Shown in pieces: positions 17,231 to 26,057 of a stretch of DNA of 64,000 nt; the stretch's first letter is position 1; each line of letters opens with the position of its first letter. Source of the DNA: Candidatus Melainabacteria bacterium (GTDB lineage: Bacteria > Cyanobacteriota > Vampirovibrionia > Obscuribacterales > Obscuribacteraceae); assembly GCA_016212515.1 (NCBI GenBank), contig JACRFZ010000095.1, forward strand, positions 58,957-122,956. The letters are read 5' to 3'. The translations under genes and the position numbers were made by a program. Under the pieces are notes generated by a model that did no database searches, was not told where the DNA came from, and worked only from the letters and a program-made list of their open reading frames with translations.

Positions 17231-18037
17231 CTATTTGGCAGTGAACAGATCTGAGAGCACCTTCTCCAGCGCTGGAAGAGACTGCATATCGGGCGGCTCA
17301 CCGGTATCGGCACTTTTGGGCGCACCATAGTGGCGCACACCGTCTATGGTGTCATCAATGATGACCCGTCCGTGGTTTATGAGGATGACCCGGTCTGCTA
17401 CCGCTTCGATGTCGCCCGTGTCGTGGCTGGTGAGAAAGACAGTCAGTCCTTCTTCCCGGTTCCACTGAGCGAGAAGCTCTCTCAGCCTTTGCCGGGCAAC
17501 CACGTCTATGCCGATGGTGGGCTCGTCTAAGAGCAGTAACCGCGGGCGGTGCAGCAGACTGGCGGCGATTTCGGCACGCATGCGCTCTCCCAGAGATAGT
17601 TTGCGCACAGGCGTGTTGAGAAAGGCCGCCAGTTCGAAGCGCTCGATTAGCATCTCCAGTCTGGATTTGTACTGCTTCGATTTCTTGTCGAGGCTGTAGA
17701 TTTCGGCTAGAAGTTCGAAGCTGTCCTTGGGAGGTAGGTGCAACCAGAGCTGCGAGCGTTGTCCGAAGACTGCCCCTATCTGTCTTACCAGTCGGCTGCG
17801 CTGGCGCCAGGGATCAAGTCCCAGTACCTGGGCTTTTCCGGAGCTTGGTTTGAGTATGCCGGTAAGCATCTTGATAGTGGTGGATTTGCCGGCGCCGTTA
17901 GGACCAATGAAGGCCACAGCCTGACCCTCTTTCACCGTCAACGAGATGTTGTCTACGGCTACCGCTGTGCGGCGCTCGAAGAGTCCCTTTTTGAGGGTAA
18001 ATTCTTTTCTCAAGTCTTCGGTGTGAACGGCGAACAT
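17231..18037 (-). CDS. ABC exporter ATP-binding subunit
   Basis: A 268-residue cytoplasmic ATPase. Walker A GPNGAGKS (45-52), signature LSLGERMRAE (about 147), Walker B LLLLDEP followed by TIGID, and the H-loop TSHD are all present and intact. The signature is LSLGE rather than LSGGQ, common in the subfamily that partners paired ABC-2 permeases. First gene of the three-gene exporter operon. Substrate cannot be told from the sequence. Confidence 0.95.
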   Translation of the reverse strand: MFAVHTEDLRKEFTLKKGLFERRTAVAVDNISLTVKEGQAVAFIGPNGAGKSTTIKMLTGILKPSSGKAQVLGLDPWRQRSRLVRQIGAVFGQRSQLWLHLPPKDSFELLAEIYSLDKKSKQYKSRLEMLIERFELAAFLNTPVRKLSLGERMRAEIAASLLHRPRLLLLDEPTIGIDVVARQRLRELLAQWNREEGLTVFLTSHDTGDIEAVADRVILINHGRVIIDDTIDGVRHYGAPKSADTGEPPDMQSLPALEKVLSDLFTAK

Positions 18038-18146
18038 GGTCTTCCTTCCTTTCTGTTTCTGGTATCTGCGTTTCTTCGTTTTGAGTTTTGCGACTGTCTT
18101 ACGGGCATAGCAGTAGCCGTCTCATGGGCCTCAGACCAATGAGCAT

Positions 18147-18172
18147 AAAAAAGGCTCCCGTAAGTGGGAGCC
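18147..18172 (-). terminator. Rho-independent terminator (minus strand)
   Basis: On the minus strand GGCTCCC and GGGAGCC form a 7-bp GC-rich stem with a 6-nt loop, followed directly by six T residues. It ends a leftward transcript that begins near 18346, and so isolates that unit from the ABC operon starting at 18037. Confidence 0.8.
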
Positions 18173-18198
18173 GCAATCAGTTCAGGATGTTTTTTATC

Positions 18199-18303
18199 CT
18201 AAGCGCTCCCGTTCCCGTCTTCGTTTACCTGCTCGCCGTAGCAAAAGCCGGTCTGGGCTGGTACAACCATGATTTGTTTAACGATGGCAAGGACTTCAGT
18301 CAT
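18199..18303 (-). CDS. Possible 34-residue peptide in a short transcription unit
   Basis: A short minus-strand frame (ATG at 18303, TAG at 18199-18201) encoding a peptide that starts MTEVLAIVKQIMVV and contains a single Cys-Tyr pair. It lies entirely between a good promoter (18354-18383) and a terminator (18147-18172). There is no clear Shine-Dalgarno site, so the roughly 200-nt transcript might instead be a non-coding RNA. No homology recognised. Confidence 0.35.
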   Translation of the reverse strand: MTEVLAIVKQIMVVPAQTGFCYGEQVNEDGNGSA

Positions 18304-18353
18304 GGTGTTCACGCTTTTGAGATAAAAGGTTGATTTATTGATTGGATACTTTT

Positions 18354-18383
18354 CTATTATGTTGAAACTGCAGCTTAGGTCAA
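18354..18383 (-). promoter_or_regulatory. Sigma70-type promoter for the 18.2-kb short transcript
   Basis: Reading the minus strand, TTGACC is followed after 18 bp by TAATAG, close to the -35/-10 consensus. The predicted start near 18346 gives a transcript of about 200 nt up to the terminator at 18147. Confidence 0.6.
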
Positions 18384-18475
18384 TGCTTTGTAAAGTTAGT
18401 GGTTCCCGAAATCCAAAAGTCCTGGTGCAGGCGAGTTTCTCCTGACCATCCGACTAAAGGTGTCATAATTGGTCC

Positions 18476-20113
18476 ATGAACAGGCTCACACGGAGACTTC
18501 TTAAAAGGGTAGGCTTACCAGAGGGTTGGCTCAAGATCTTCTTGTTTTGTTATTTGAGTCTGGCAACCTCAGCCTCTTTACCGGTAGTACTGGCTTCGCC
18601 CGAGCCTGCGCCAAGCCGGGGCGAGCTTGCGAAACTGTCTCAGGCTGAGCTGATTCGCTTGAATAATCCCTTTGACAAACACTATTTTCAATTAATTGAC
18701 GCGCTTGTGCTTAAGTATCCGCACTCGCCCCAGCTTCATTTGCAACGCGGTGTGGCTCTGGCAGACTGCTCGCGCTGGAGCGAGTCTTTGAAAGACTTGA
18801 ATGAGGCGCTGGTATTGGATAAGTCACTGGCTGGATCGGCGTCCTTGCACTTTCAGTTGGGTAATTGTTATGCGGGTGTCAAGCAGTATGAAAAGGCAGC
18901 AAAGGAATACGAACTGAGCCTGGCAAAATACGGCAGCAAGGGCACTGACGGAGCGGAGGCGCAGAACTGTTGCTTGCGACTGGCTCAGACTTACTTCCGT
19001 CTTGGTAAACGGGAGGCCTGTACGAAAGCTTATTACAGGGCTGCCGGCATGACTAATTCAGGCGGCTTCTCTCATATGGAGATGGCGGAAAATTTGCATA
19101 AGTGCGGTTACGATCTGGAAGCCACAGCTTTGCTCTTTCAACTTCTAGATATAAAAGCGCGGGAGCATGTGCTAATGAAGGCCGCCGGTCTTGTAGAGAA
19201 GTTCGGCGGGCTCAAAAAGAAGATGGAGTTTCTCAGTCGCTGCCAGGAGAAGTATCCGCGCAGCGTGGGCTTGCTCGATCTTTGCCTGGAAACGGCAGAA
19301 AGACTGCAAGACAAAAGCAAGCAGACTTATTTTACCGGCCTGGCCAAAGCACATATGTCCAGCCCGGAAGAGAAGATCTTGTTTGAAGCCTCGGCCCTGA
19401 CCTCTCGTGGCCATGATCGGGCCGCTCTCAAGCGTTTAGATAGGTTGAAAGAGCCGCTTCCGGAAGCAATTCGTGTGCGAATGGCTTCCCTGAAAGGGCG
19501 CATCTATTTCAAACAGAAACGTTACGAACAGTCCCTGGAGCAGTTGGACAAACTGGACCTGTATCGGGAGCCGCGGGAGTACGAATTGCTATCCCGCGCC
19601 ACCAGTCGTTTTGAACTGGGTAAGTATGACGGGGCAGTTCAAGATTTCAATTGCCTGATCAAAAATTTCCCAGACACCGATTACATTGTTTCCAGAGCCC
19701 ACTGTTATGAAGCCACATCTCAGTGGCTCAAGGCAATTGAAGACTTCAACCGGGTGATTGCCTTGGGACCGAGGAAGAAAGCCTCTTTTGCCTGGTACCG
19801 CATCTCGCAGTGCCGTAAGCGCCTCGGTGATAGCACCGGTGAGATTAAGGCCATTGAGACGGCCATGAGACTTGAACCGGCTAATTACATGTTCTCCATC
19901 AATTATGGTCAGGCGCTGGCCGACAGGGGCGATTTTGAAGCGGCCATCAGTACTCTCACTCGCCTTGTCAAAGCCAGACCCGATTGGCCTATGCCTCTAA
20001 CGGAGAGGGCGAAAGTCTATAAGAAAATGGGACGTGCCGACCTGGCCCGCCGGGACGAAGCGGCCGCTGCCGGTATGTCGGGTTCCCTGGCTCGGGATAT
20101 GGGAATCAAGTGA
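18476..20113 (+). CDS. Membrane-anchored or exported TPR protein
   Basis: A 545-residue protein with an N-terminal basic region and hydrophobic segment (WLKIFLFCYLSLATSASLPVVLA, about 18-40) and then roughly a dozen TPRs up to residue 535. Typical units include LHFQLGNCYAGVKQYEKAAKEY and NYGQALADRGDFEAAISTL. It should form a large superhelical scaffold outside the membrane. No catalytic domain. Divergent from the short transcript at 18.2 kb and convergent with the paralogue pair at 20.1-22.1 kb. Confidence 0.87.
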   Translation: MNRLTRRLLKRVGLPEGWLKIFLFCYLSLATSASLPVVLASPEPAPSRGELAKLSQAELIRLNNPFDKHYFQLIDALVLKYPHSPQLHLQRGVALADCSRWSESLKDLNEALVLDKSLAGSASLHFQLGNCYAGVKQYEKAAKEYELSLAKYGSKGTDGAEAQNCCLRLAQTYFRLGKREACTKAYYRAAGMTNSGGFSHMEMAENLHKCGYDLEATALLFQLLDIKAREHVLMKAAGLVEKFGGLKKKMEFLSRCQEKYPRSVGLLDLCLETAERLQDKSKQTYFTGLAKAHMSSPEEKILFEASALTSRGHDRAALKRLDRLKEPLPEAIRVRMASLKGRIYFKQKRYEQSLEQLDKLDLYREPREYELLSRATSRFELGKYDGAVQDFNCLIKNFPDTDYIVSRAHCYEATSQWLKAIEDFNRVIALGPRKKASFAWYRISQCRKRLGDSTGEIKAIETAMRLEPANYMFSINYGQALADRGDFEAAISTLTRLVKARPDWPMPLTERAKVYKKMGRADLARRDEAAAAGMSGSLARDMGIK

Positions 20114-20125
20114 GTCGACTGAGGC

Positions 20126-21046
20126 TCAGTTGTTGCTGCCGAATTGCTTACCGAGGTCGTCCACGATGTCGTTGATAAGATCATTGCCGAGCATGACGTT
20201 GTCTTCGCTTTTTACCTTTGTGTAGCCCGCGGGGGCTTGGAAAAAGTCGCCGGGGACGGTGACTTTTTCCATTTTTACAGTTTCGATTTTGGTCTTTTTC
20301 ACTCCGGCGCCGGTCCAGACAAGGATGCGCAGGGATTGTCTCCGGCAAAGCTCTTTACTCCAGGTTTGACCGAAGTAGTCGGTTACTTGCGGTGCCATGG
20401 GAATTTCATTGGACATGTAGTAAGCCGACCTGACCACATCGGTTTTACCGTAATGCTCTTTGCTTTTTTGACCGATGCACATTATGCAGTCGGTTTTGTG
20501 CCCGGCTACAAGCTCGCCTTTCCCCGGTACCATTTTGTAGCTATCCGGAAAGAAAGACTCTTTGGCAATACGGGAGCGCAGTCCGAAGTTTTGCTTGGAT
20601 TTTTCTATGGTGTTAGTGAATATGGTTTTGCGGGTCTTGTTGTAGAAAATTACATCCCACTTCGGCTGAGCCAGAAGTACCACGTAATTAGCCTTGGTGT
20701 ACTCTGCTTTGTAGCCGTCCTTGCAAATGTACAAAATACGGTCACCCATGAAGTCGCCTTCCTGTGTGAGTTTCCATACCGAAATCGTGGCGGTCCGTGG
20801 GTTCAAAGGTGCCGCTGCATTTGGTGCTACTGCTTTTTGTGTCGGTGCTTTTGATGCCGCTGTATTTGGTTCTACTGCTTTTGGTGCCGCTGCATTTTGT
20901 ACTGGCGCCTTGTTTCTTAAGTCTTCGGTTTTGACCGGATTGCCGCCGTGGGCCGCTACGGCGAACTGGTAACTGAAGAGCAGCAAGACCAGGGCAACTT
21001 TCGCCTTTGCGCCGAGTAAGCTTGGTGAGGTTCTGGAGTTTTGCAC
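20126..21046 (-). CDS. Exported protein, paralogue A of a tandem pair
   Basis: A protein of about 306 residues from the GTG at 21046, which has AAAGG upstream; a TTG at 21091 is the longest alternative. A hydrophobic export signal (VALVLLLFSYQFAVAA) leads into a Lys/Ala/Pro pentapeptide-repeat linker and a conserved domain (about 110-306). That domain matches the next gene: WKLTQEGDFMGDRILYICKDG against [21 protein letters not shown], and both end in [13 protein letters not shown] recognise no family name; the fold may be a periplasmic lipoprotein-carrier-like beta sheet, a guess. Divergence suggests an old duplication. Confidence 0.8.
   Translation of the reverse strand: MQNSRTSPSLLGAKAKVALVLLLFSYQFAVAAHGGNPVKTEDLRNKAPVQNAAAPKAVEPNTAASKAPTQKAVAPNAAAPLNPRTATISVWKLTQEGDFMGDRILYICKDGYKAEYTKANYVVLLAQPKWDVIFYNKTRKTIFTNTIEKSKQNFGLRSRIAKESFFPDSYKMVPGKGELVAGHKTDCIMCIGQKSKEHYGKTDVVRSAYYMSNEIPMAPQVTDYFGQTWSKELCRRQSLRILVWTGAGVKKTKIETVKMEKVTVPGDFFQAPAGYTKVKSEDNVMLGNDLINDIVDDLGKQFGSNN
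20808..20912 (-). repeat. 15-bp coding tandem repeat, 7 units
   Basis: Seven phased 15-bp units encode pentapeptides of the type N/K-A-x-x-P/Q in the linker of paralogue A. The unit length matches the arrays at 8309 and 21093, but the sequence differs. Confidence 0.82.
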
Positions 21047-21092
21047 TGGAGTTACCTTTTCGTAGTCCTGAAAACGGTCAGGACCGGCCAAT

Positions 21093-21152
21093 CATTTTAT
21101 TATCGTCCATTTTATTATCGTCCATTTTATTTTCAACCAGTCAATTATCGAC
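21093..21152. repeat. 15-bp tandem repeat (CATTTTATTATCGTC), 2 perfect and 2 degenerate units
   Basis: Units at 21093 and 21108 are identical; those at 21123 and 21138 are diverged. The last unit covers the stop codon of paralogue B (TTA at 21145-21147). It occupies the gap between the two paralogues. Confidence 0.75.
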
Positions 21153-22071
21153 CAGTGCCCAGTTGTTTGCCTAGATCGTCCACAATGTCATTGATAAGGC
21201 CAGTGCCTAGAATCACCTCATCTGCGTTTTTGGCGGGCTTGTAATTGCGTGGCGGCTGGAAGAAATCAGCCGGCAAAAGTTCGCGCTCCACTTTTTCGGT
21301 GTCTATTTTGGTAGACCGGTAGCCGTTTCCCAGGACAAGCACAATGCGAAGCGGCTGTCTTCTCGAAACGGCTTTCCCCCATGAGTAAGCAAAGAACTTT
21401 TGCATCTCAATTGGTACTTCAATGCGGTTGGAAAGGTAGAACTCACTCATGTAGATGGAGTCCAAATCAACCTTTTGCTTGCTTTTGAAAAGCAGGCAGT
21501 CGGCGATTTCACCGGCCACGAGTTTCGGCTTACCGGGCTTAATTTCGAATTTGTCAGGGAAGAAAATCTGGGCTGCTGCTTTGGAGCGGATATTGAGGCT
21601 CTTTTGCCAGCCGTCCATGGTGGTGGAGTAAATAGATTTTCTATCCACGTTATAGAAGGTTACTTTCCAGTCGGGCGGACCGGAGGTTATGGCGTAGTGT
21701 GCCTTGGGGTAGAAGACCTTGAAACCCTCCTTGCAAACATAGATATAACGCTCCCCCAGTATGTCGCCGGTTTGTTTGAGTTTCCAGACCTTGAGCCTTG
21801 TTTCCTGGCTAATGAGCCTGGCGGGTGTGGGCGCTTTGGCTTGGTTCGGGGGGCTTGCCTGCCGGGGCGAAGCCGCATTGGCTTGGTTCGGGGAGCCTGG
21901 CTGCCGGGGCGACGCCGCTGACGGTCTGCTGCCCTTAAGCGGCTGCGCCTTAGCCGGGAGACAAAAAGCCGTTTCGCAAAAGATCAGAACCAGGGCAAGC
22001 AGAGGCAAGACCCCGTTCAGGGTCCTTGAACTGGTTTGTGGTCGGTGGTCAGCAGCAACGCATGGGGGCAT
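21145..22071 (-). CDS. Exported protein, paralogue B of a tandem pair
   Basis: A 308-residue protein from ATG 22071, with GGAGAG eight bases upstream lying inside the end of cstA. A signal peptide (about 20-42, ending in LPAKAQ) is followed by a duplicated 14-residue Ser/Pro/Gln/Asn linker and the same domain as paralogue A (about 95-308). The two proteins share the C-terminal [12 protein letters not shown]. It overlaps the cstA 3' end by 23 bp, so it is likely translated as part of the nucleoside transporter-cstA operon. Function unknown. Confidence 0.82.
   Translation of the reverse strand: MPPCVAADHRPQTSSRTLNGVLPLLALVLIFCETAFCLPAKAQPLKGSRPSAASPRQPGSPNQANAASPRQASPPNQAKAPTPARLISQETRLKVWKLKQTGDILGERYIYVCKEGFKVFYPKAHYAITSGPPDWKVTFYNVDRKSIYSTTMDGWQKSLNIRSKAAAQIFFPDKFEIKPGKPKLVAGEIADCLLFKSKQKVDLDSIYMSEFYLSNRIEVPIEMQKFFAYSWGKAVSRRQPLRIVLVLGNGYRSTKIDTEKVERELLPADFFQPPRNYKPAKNADEVILGTGLINDIVDDLGKQLGTGR
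21839..21922 (-). repeat. 42-bp coding direct repeat, 2 units
   Basis: Two tandem 42-bp units (starting 21839 and 21881) encode AASPRQxxxPNQAN/K in the linker of paralogue B. The same unit length occurs in the unrelated gene at 14315. Confidence 0.8.
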
Positions 22072-24196
22072 TGAAACTCTCCAGGTTTGAGCCTACTGAT
22101 TGTTCGTTGCCTTTGCTCTCGCTTTCTTGCTCGCAAGCAGTGCCGGTGTTGCTGTTCGGACGGTGGGGGCGCAGCCAGGAGCGCACCGACTCGAAGAGAA
22201 TGATCATGACCAGGGTGATGAAGAGTCCACCAAGGGCGGCATCCAGGTAGTCGTTGAAGATGAGCACCGGTGTGGCCTGGGCTTCTGCCTGTGGTAGATT
22301 GCCTACCGCCAGTTTATCCGTCAGCATTTTGGCATGGGCCAGAAAACCAAGTTTGGGATCGGCGGCGAAGAGTTTCAGGTAGCCAGCACTCAGGGTGACG
22401 GTCAGGAGCCAGACCAGCGGTGTGAGCGTTACCCAGGCATAGCGTTTCTTGCCCATAGAGATTATGCAGGAAGTGGCCACACACAAGGCTACTACGGCCA
22501 GGAGCTGGTTGGAGATGCCGAAGAGCGGCCAGAGGCTGTTGATGCCGCCCAGAGGGTCGATGACGCCTTGATAGAGAAAATAACCCCATCCTGCCACCAC
22601 CAGTAGTGAAGAAAAGACCACGGCCGGGTACCAGTCGGTGCGGCCTAAGGGCTTGTAGACCAGACCAAGGAAGTCTTGCAGGAGGAAGCGTCCCACCCTG
22701 GTGCCGGCGTCCAGGCAGGTGAGGATGAAGAGCGCCTCGAACATGATGGCGAAATGGTACCAGAAGGAAATGGTGGCATCGGAGAGACCGGGAATTGGTA
22801 GTGAGGCCAGCACTTTTGAGAAAATATGTGCCATGCCTACAGCCAGGGTCGGGCCGCCGCCGGTGCGCCCCCAGAGGCTCTCTTCACCAACGTCTTTGGC
22901 GAGAGTGGTCATATCGGCTTCGGTGACGCCGTAGCCCCAGGAACTGATCATGGCCGCGGCCTGGACATGATCGGCTCCCACCACGCCCTTGGGGCTGTTG
23001 ATGGCAAAGTAGGTGCCCGGTGAGAGAACGGAGGCGGAAATAATGGCCATGATTGCCACAGCCGCTTCGCAGAGCATACTGGCGTAGCCGATGGGACGGG
23101 CATGGGTTTCCCGCCAGATCATCTTGGGTGTGGTACCGGAAGATACCAGGGCGTGGAAGCCGGATATGGCACCACAGGCGATGGTGATAAAACAGAAGGG
23201 AAAGATACTGCCGGTGAAGAGTGGTCCTTTGCCGTTTACGAAGACCGTCAATGCCGGCATTTCCAGGTCAGGGCGGAGGAAGACGATGCCCATGGCCAGA
23301 AGTCCGATTATTCCAATCTTCAAGAAAGCAGATAAGTAATCCCGCGGCGCCAGCAAGATCCACACCGGCAGTACGGAGGCAATGAAGCCGTAGATCATGA
23401 CGGCAAGGGCCAGTTGTGTGCCTGTGAGAGTGAAGATGGGAGCGAGGACGGCATCTTGCCCTACCCATTTGCCTGCCACTACAGCCAGAATGGTGAGGAT
23501 GACTCCAATGATGGAACCTTCCATGACTTTGTGGGGGCGGACCATCTTCATATAGATGCCCACCAGCATGGCGATGGGCACCGTGGCCAGTAAGGTGAAA
23601 GTGCCCCAGGGGCTGGCTTGCAGAGCTTTGACAATAACCAGAGCCAGTACGGCCATGAGGATCATCATGATAAGCAGTATGGCCACCAGAGCTACAATAC
23701 CGGCCAGGGGGCTTATCTCGTCACGGGCCATCTGACCAAGCGATCTGCCGCCTCTGCGCATGGAGGCGCAGAGAATGACAAAGTCTTGCACGGCACCGGC
23801 CAGAACCACTCCGATGATGATCCAGAGGGTGCCCGGCAGAAAGCCGAACTGCGCTGCCAAAATCGGACCTACCAGGGGACCGGCGCCGGCAATGGCGGCA
23901 AAGTGGTGACCGAACAGCACCCACTTGTGGGTGGGCACGTAGTCCTTGCCGTCATCGATTTTTTCAGATGGCGTCTGGGCTTGGTCGCTTAAGGCGAAGA
24001 TTTTCTCGGCGATAAACTTACTGTAAAAGCGGTAGGCTGTGGCGAAGGTGCATATGGCCGCCAAAATTAGCCAGACGGCGTTTACCTTCTCGCCGCGATT
24101 TACGGCAATGGTGGTGAGGCTGTAGAGTCCCATCAGGGCGATTGGTACCCAGATGAATAGACCCTTCAAGATGGCATTACCAGTTTGATTTGACAA
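22049..24196 (-). CDS. cstA: Carbon starvation protein CstA (peptide/pyruvate transporter family)
   Basis: A 715-residue polytopic membrane protein read from TTG 24196, chosen because GGAG lies upstream and longer versions overlap the preceding gene. Hallmarks of CstA are [20 protein letters not shown], the VSSGTTPK motif ([17 protein letters not shown]) and FGISNQLLA near the C-terminus. The family imports peptides or pyruvate during carbon limitation, according to established work in enterobacteria. It sits 22 bp downstream of a nucleoside transporter, which suggests a nutrient-scavenging operon. The C-terminal tail overlaps the next gene. Confidence 0.94.
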   Translation of the reverse strand: MSNQTGNAILKGLFIWVPIALMGLYSLTTIAVNRGEKVNAVWLILAAICTFATAYRFYSKFIAEKIFALSDQAQTPSEKIDDGKDYVPTHKWVLFGHHFAAIAGAGPLVGPILAAQFGFLPGTLWIIIGVVLAGAVQDFVILCASMRRGGRSLGQMARDEISPLAGIVALVAILLIMMILMAVLALVIVKALQASPWGTFTLLATVPIAMLVGIYMKMVRPHKVMEGSIIGVILTILAVVAGKWVGQDAVLAPIFTLTGTQLALAVMIYGFIASVLPVWILLAPRDYLSAFLKIGIIGLLAMGIVFLRPDLEMPALTVFVNGKGPLFTGSIFPFCFITIACGAISGFHALVSSGTTPKMIWRETHARPIGYASMLCEAAVAIMAIISASVLSPGTYFAINSPKGVVGADHVQAAAMISSWGYGVTEADMTTLAKDVGEESLWGRTGGGPTLAVGMAHIFSKVLASLPIPGLSDATISFWYHFAIMFEALFILTCLDAGTRVGRFLLQDFLGLVYKPLGRTDWYPAVVFSSLLVVAGWGYFLYQGVIDPLGGINSLWPLFGISNQLLAVVALCVATSCIISMGKKRYAWVTLTPLVWLLTVTLSAGYLKLFAADPKLGFLAHAKMLTDKLAVGNLPQAEAQATPVLIFNDYLDAALGGLFITLVMIILFESVRSWLRPHRPNSNTGTACEQESESKGNEQSVGSNLESFNAPMRCC

Positions 24197-24218
24197 GGGT
24201 GGTCTCCAGTTTTCTAAC

Positions 24219-25514
24219 TCAAATTTGGGTGAGAATGCCGGCCAGGCAAGCTGAAAGGTAACTGGCCATAGTGCCGCAGATAAGGGCTTTGACTCCCAGG
24301 CGGGCCAGGTCTTCCCTCCTTGTGGGCGCAATTTCGCCGATGCCGCCAATCTGAATGGCGATGGAACTAAAATTGGCAAAGCCGCAGAGGGCAAAAGTAG
24401 CGATTGTCTCAGCCTGGGCTGAAAGTGTGCGAGTGGGGCTTTTGAGTATGGCGGAAAGATCTGTATAGGCTACGAACTCATTGATTACAAGCTTCTCGCC
24501 CATAAGTTTTCCCACTTCGTGGGCGTCAACCCAGGGCACGCCCAATACAAAGGCGATGGGGGCAAAAACGGCGCCGAAAATGTCTTTCATGGCCAGGTGC
24601 GAGAGATCGAGACCGAGGGCATCGAGACGCAGTCCAAACTTGTATAGATTGGCACCGATGAAAGCGAGGGCGCTGTCACAAAGTGCAATCAGGGCAATGA
24701 AAGCAATGAGCATAGCCAGTACATTCAGACCGATACGCATGCCGTCTGAGGCACCATGGGCGGCGGCATCAATTATATTGGCCTGGTTGCGCTCCACTGC
24801 GATTGTGACTTTGCCGCGGGTGGTAGATTCTTCCGTTTCCGGGAAAACTATTTTGGCGATCACCAGGGCACCTGGCGCGGCCATGATGCTGGCCGTCAGC
24901 AAGTAAGAGGCTTTGATGCCTATGCCTATGTAGACAGCCAGCACTCCCCCTGCCACGCAAGCCATGCTGCCGGCCATGGAAGCAAGCAGTTCCGACCTGG
25001 TCATGGTGGGCACATAGGGTTTGATGAGAAGCTGGGCTTCCACCTGTCCAACGAAGACCGAGGCGGCGTTAGAAAGAGCTTCCGCGCCGCTTGCGCCCAT
25101 GATGAAGGAAACCACGCGCGCTACGATTTGTACTACTTTCTGCATCAGACCCAGGTAGTAAGAAATACTCACCAGGCTGGAGACAAAAATTATGGTGGGT
25201 ACCACCCGAAAGGCAAAGATAAAGTCGGCGCCCGGTCCGAACAATTCCACCAGTTTCTCGGGACTTTTTACCAGGGGGCCGAAGACCATGCCCGCACCAC
25301 GGTCGCTAAAGTGCAGAAGCTCAGTAATGAAATCGCCCACGGAGCGAAAGAGGCTCTGTCCGAATTCTACCTTCAGAACGAAGATAGCCAGTATGAGCTG
25401 CAAGAGCAGACCCGAGATAACCAGGCGATAGTTAATGGCTTTTCTGTTGTTGGACATGAGGAATGCCGTGCCGATGATCAGCACGAAGCCCAGAAGTCCC
25501 GTCCAGTTGGACAT
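24219..25514 (-). CDS. nupC: Concentrative nucleoside transporter (CNT/NupC family)
   Basis: A 431-residue inner-membrane protein with the CNT arrangement: an N-terminal three-helix part, the gate region with [14 protein letters not shown] and a C-terminal NEFVAYTDL followed by [19 protein letters not shown]. These are the conserved nucleoside and Na+/H+ binding elements. It imports nucleosides using an ion gradient. First gene of the run nupC-cstA-paralogue B on the minus strand. The gene symbol is used in the family sense. Confidence 0.93.
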   Translation of the reverse strand: MSNWTGLLGFVLIIGTAFLMSNNRKAINYRLVISGLLLQLILAIFVLKVEFGQSLFRSVGDFITELLHFSDRGAGMVFGPLVKSPEKLVELFGPGADFIFAFRVVPTIIFVSSLVSISYYLGLMQKVVQIVARVVSFIMGASGAEALSNAASVFVGQVEAQLLIKPYVPTMTRSELLASMAGSMACVAGGVLAVYIGIGIKASYLLTASIMAAPGALVIAKIVFPETEESTTRGKVTIAVERNQANIIDAAAHGASDGMRIGLNVLAMLIAFIALIALCDSALAFIGANLYKFGLRLDALGLDLSHLAMKDIFGAVFAPIAFVLGVPWVDAHEVGKLMGEKLVINEFVAYTDLSAILKSPTRTLSAQAETIATFALCGFANFSSIAIQIGGIGEIAPTRREDLARLGVKALICGTMASYLSACLAGILTQI

Positions 25515-25650
25515 ACGGCTGCACCTTTAGCTTTTGGTCCGATAGCTCATGATCCAAACTTCAAGGTAGGTCACTATAACCTAATACAAAGCTTACCGGT
25601 TCACCCATGAGTGATGGCTCACCCCCGGGGCGCCTAAATTGTCGTTAATC

Positions 25651-25977
25651 TCAATCTTGTTTTTCCAACAAGTGGGCGAAATAGGTGCGCAGATCCAGGC
25701 TGGAGATACCGCTTTCGGAAGCATCTTCGCTATCGGGTTGGTCATCGACGGCGGCGGCGATTTCGTTCATTCTCACTAGCAGAAATTGCAGGAAGGCTGC
25801 TTGCTTCACGGTTCGATCCGGTGCCCGTAAGGCAATTTCAATTTCTTCCCGGCTGAGAAAGCCGTCTTTGTTCAAGTCGAATTTGTCAAAGGATTCCAGT
25901 ACGAATTGGCAGACATCAGCCAGTACTTTGTCGGCTTTTGGCTTGGCTTCAACTAGCAGGGCATCTAATTCAAACAT
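25651..25977 (-). CDS. Small EF-hand calcium-binding protein
   Basis: A 108-residue soluble protein. Residues 34-45 (DLNKDGFLSREE) are a canonical 12-residue EF-hand loop with Asp/Asn/Asp at positions 1, 3, 5 and Glu at 12. A second, degenerate loop may lie near DDQPDSEDASESGISSLDL. It should bind Ca2+. Target and role unknown. Divergent from the degenerate GGDEF gene, which starts 80 bp to the right. Confidence 0.82.
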   Translation of the reverse strand: MFELDALLVEAKPKADKVLADVCQFVLESFDKFDLNKDGFLSREEIEIALRAPDRTVKQAAFLQFLLVRMNEIAAAVDDQPDSEDASESGISSLDLRTYFAHLLEKQD

Positions 25978-26057
25978 GGCGGCTATTTTAGTCTATATAA
26001 TCTAGTCTGGCGTATTCGCCTGGCGTTCTAATAAAGAGTATAGCGGTTCTCCAAATT

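Noticed and set aside
18088..18333. 81-codon plus-strand frame over the short transcript
   Set aside because: Runs through the terminator hairpin and promoter of the minus-strand unit, with no ribosome site.
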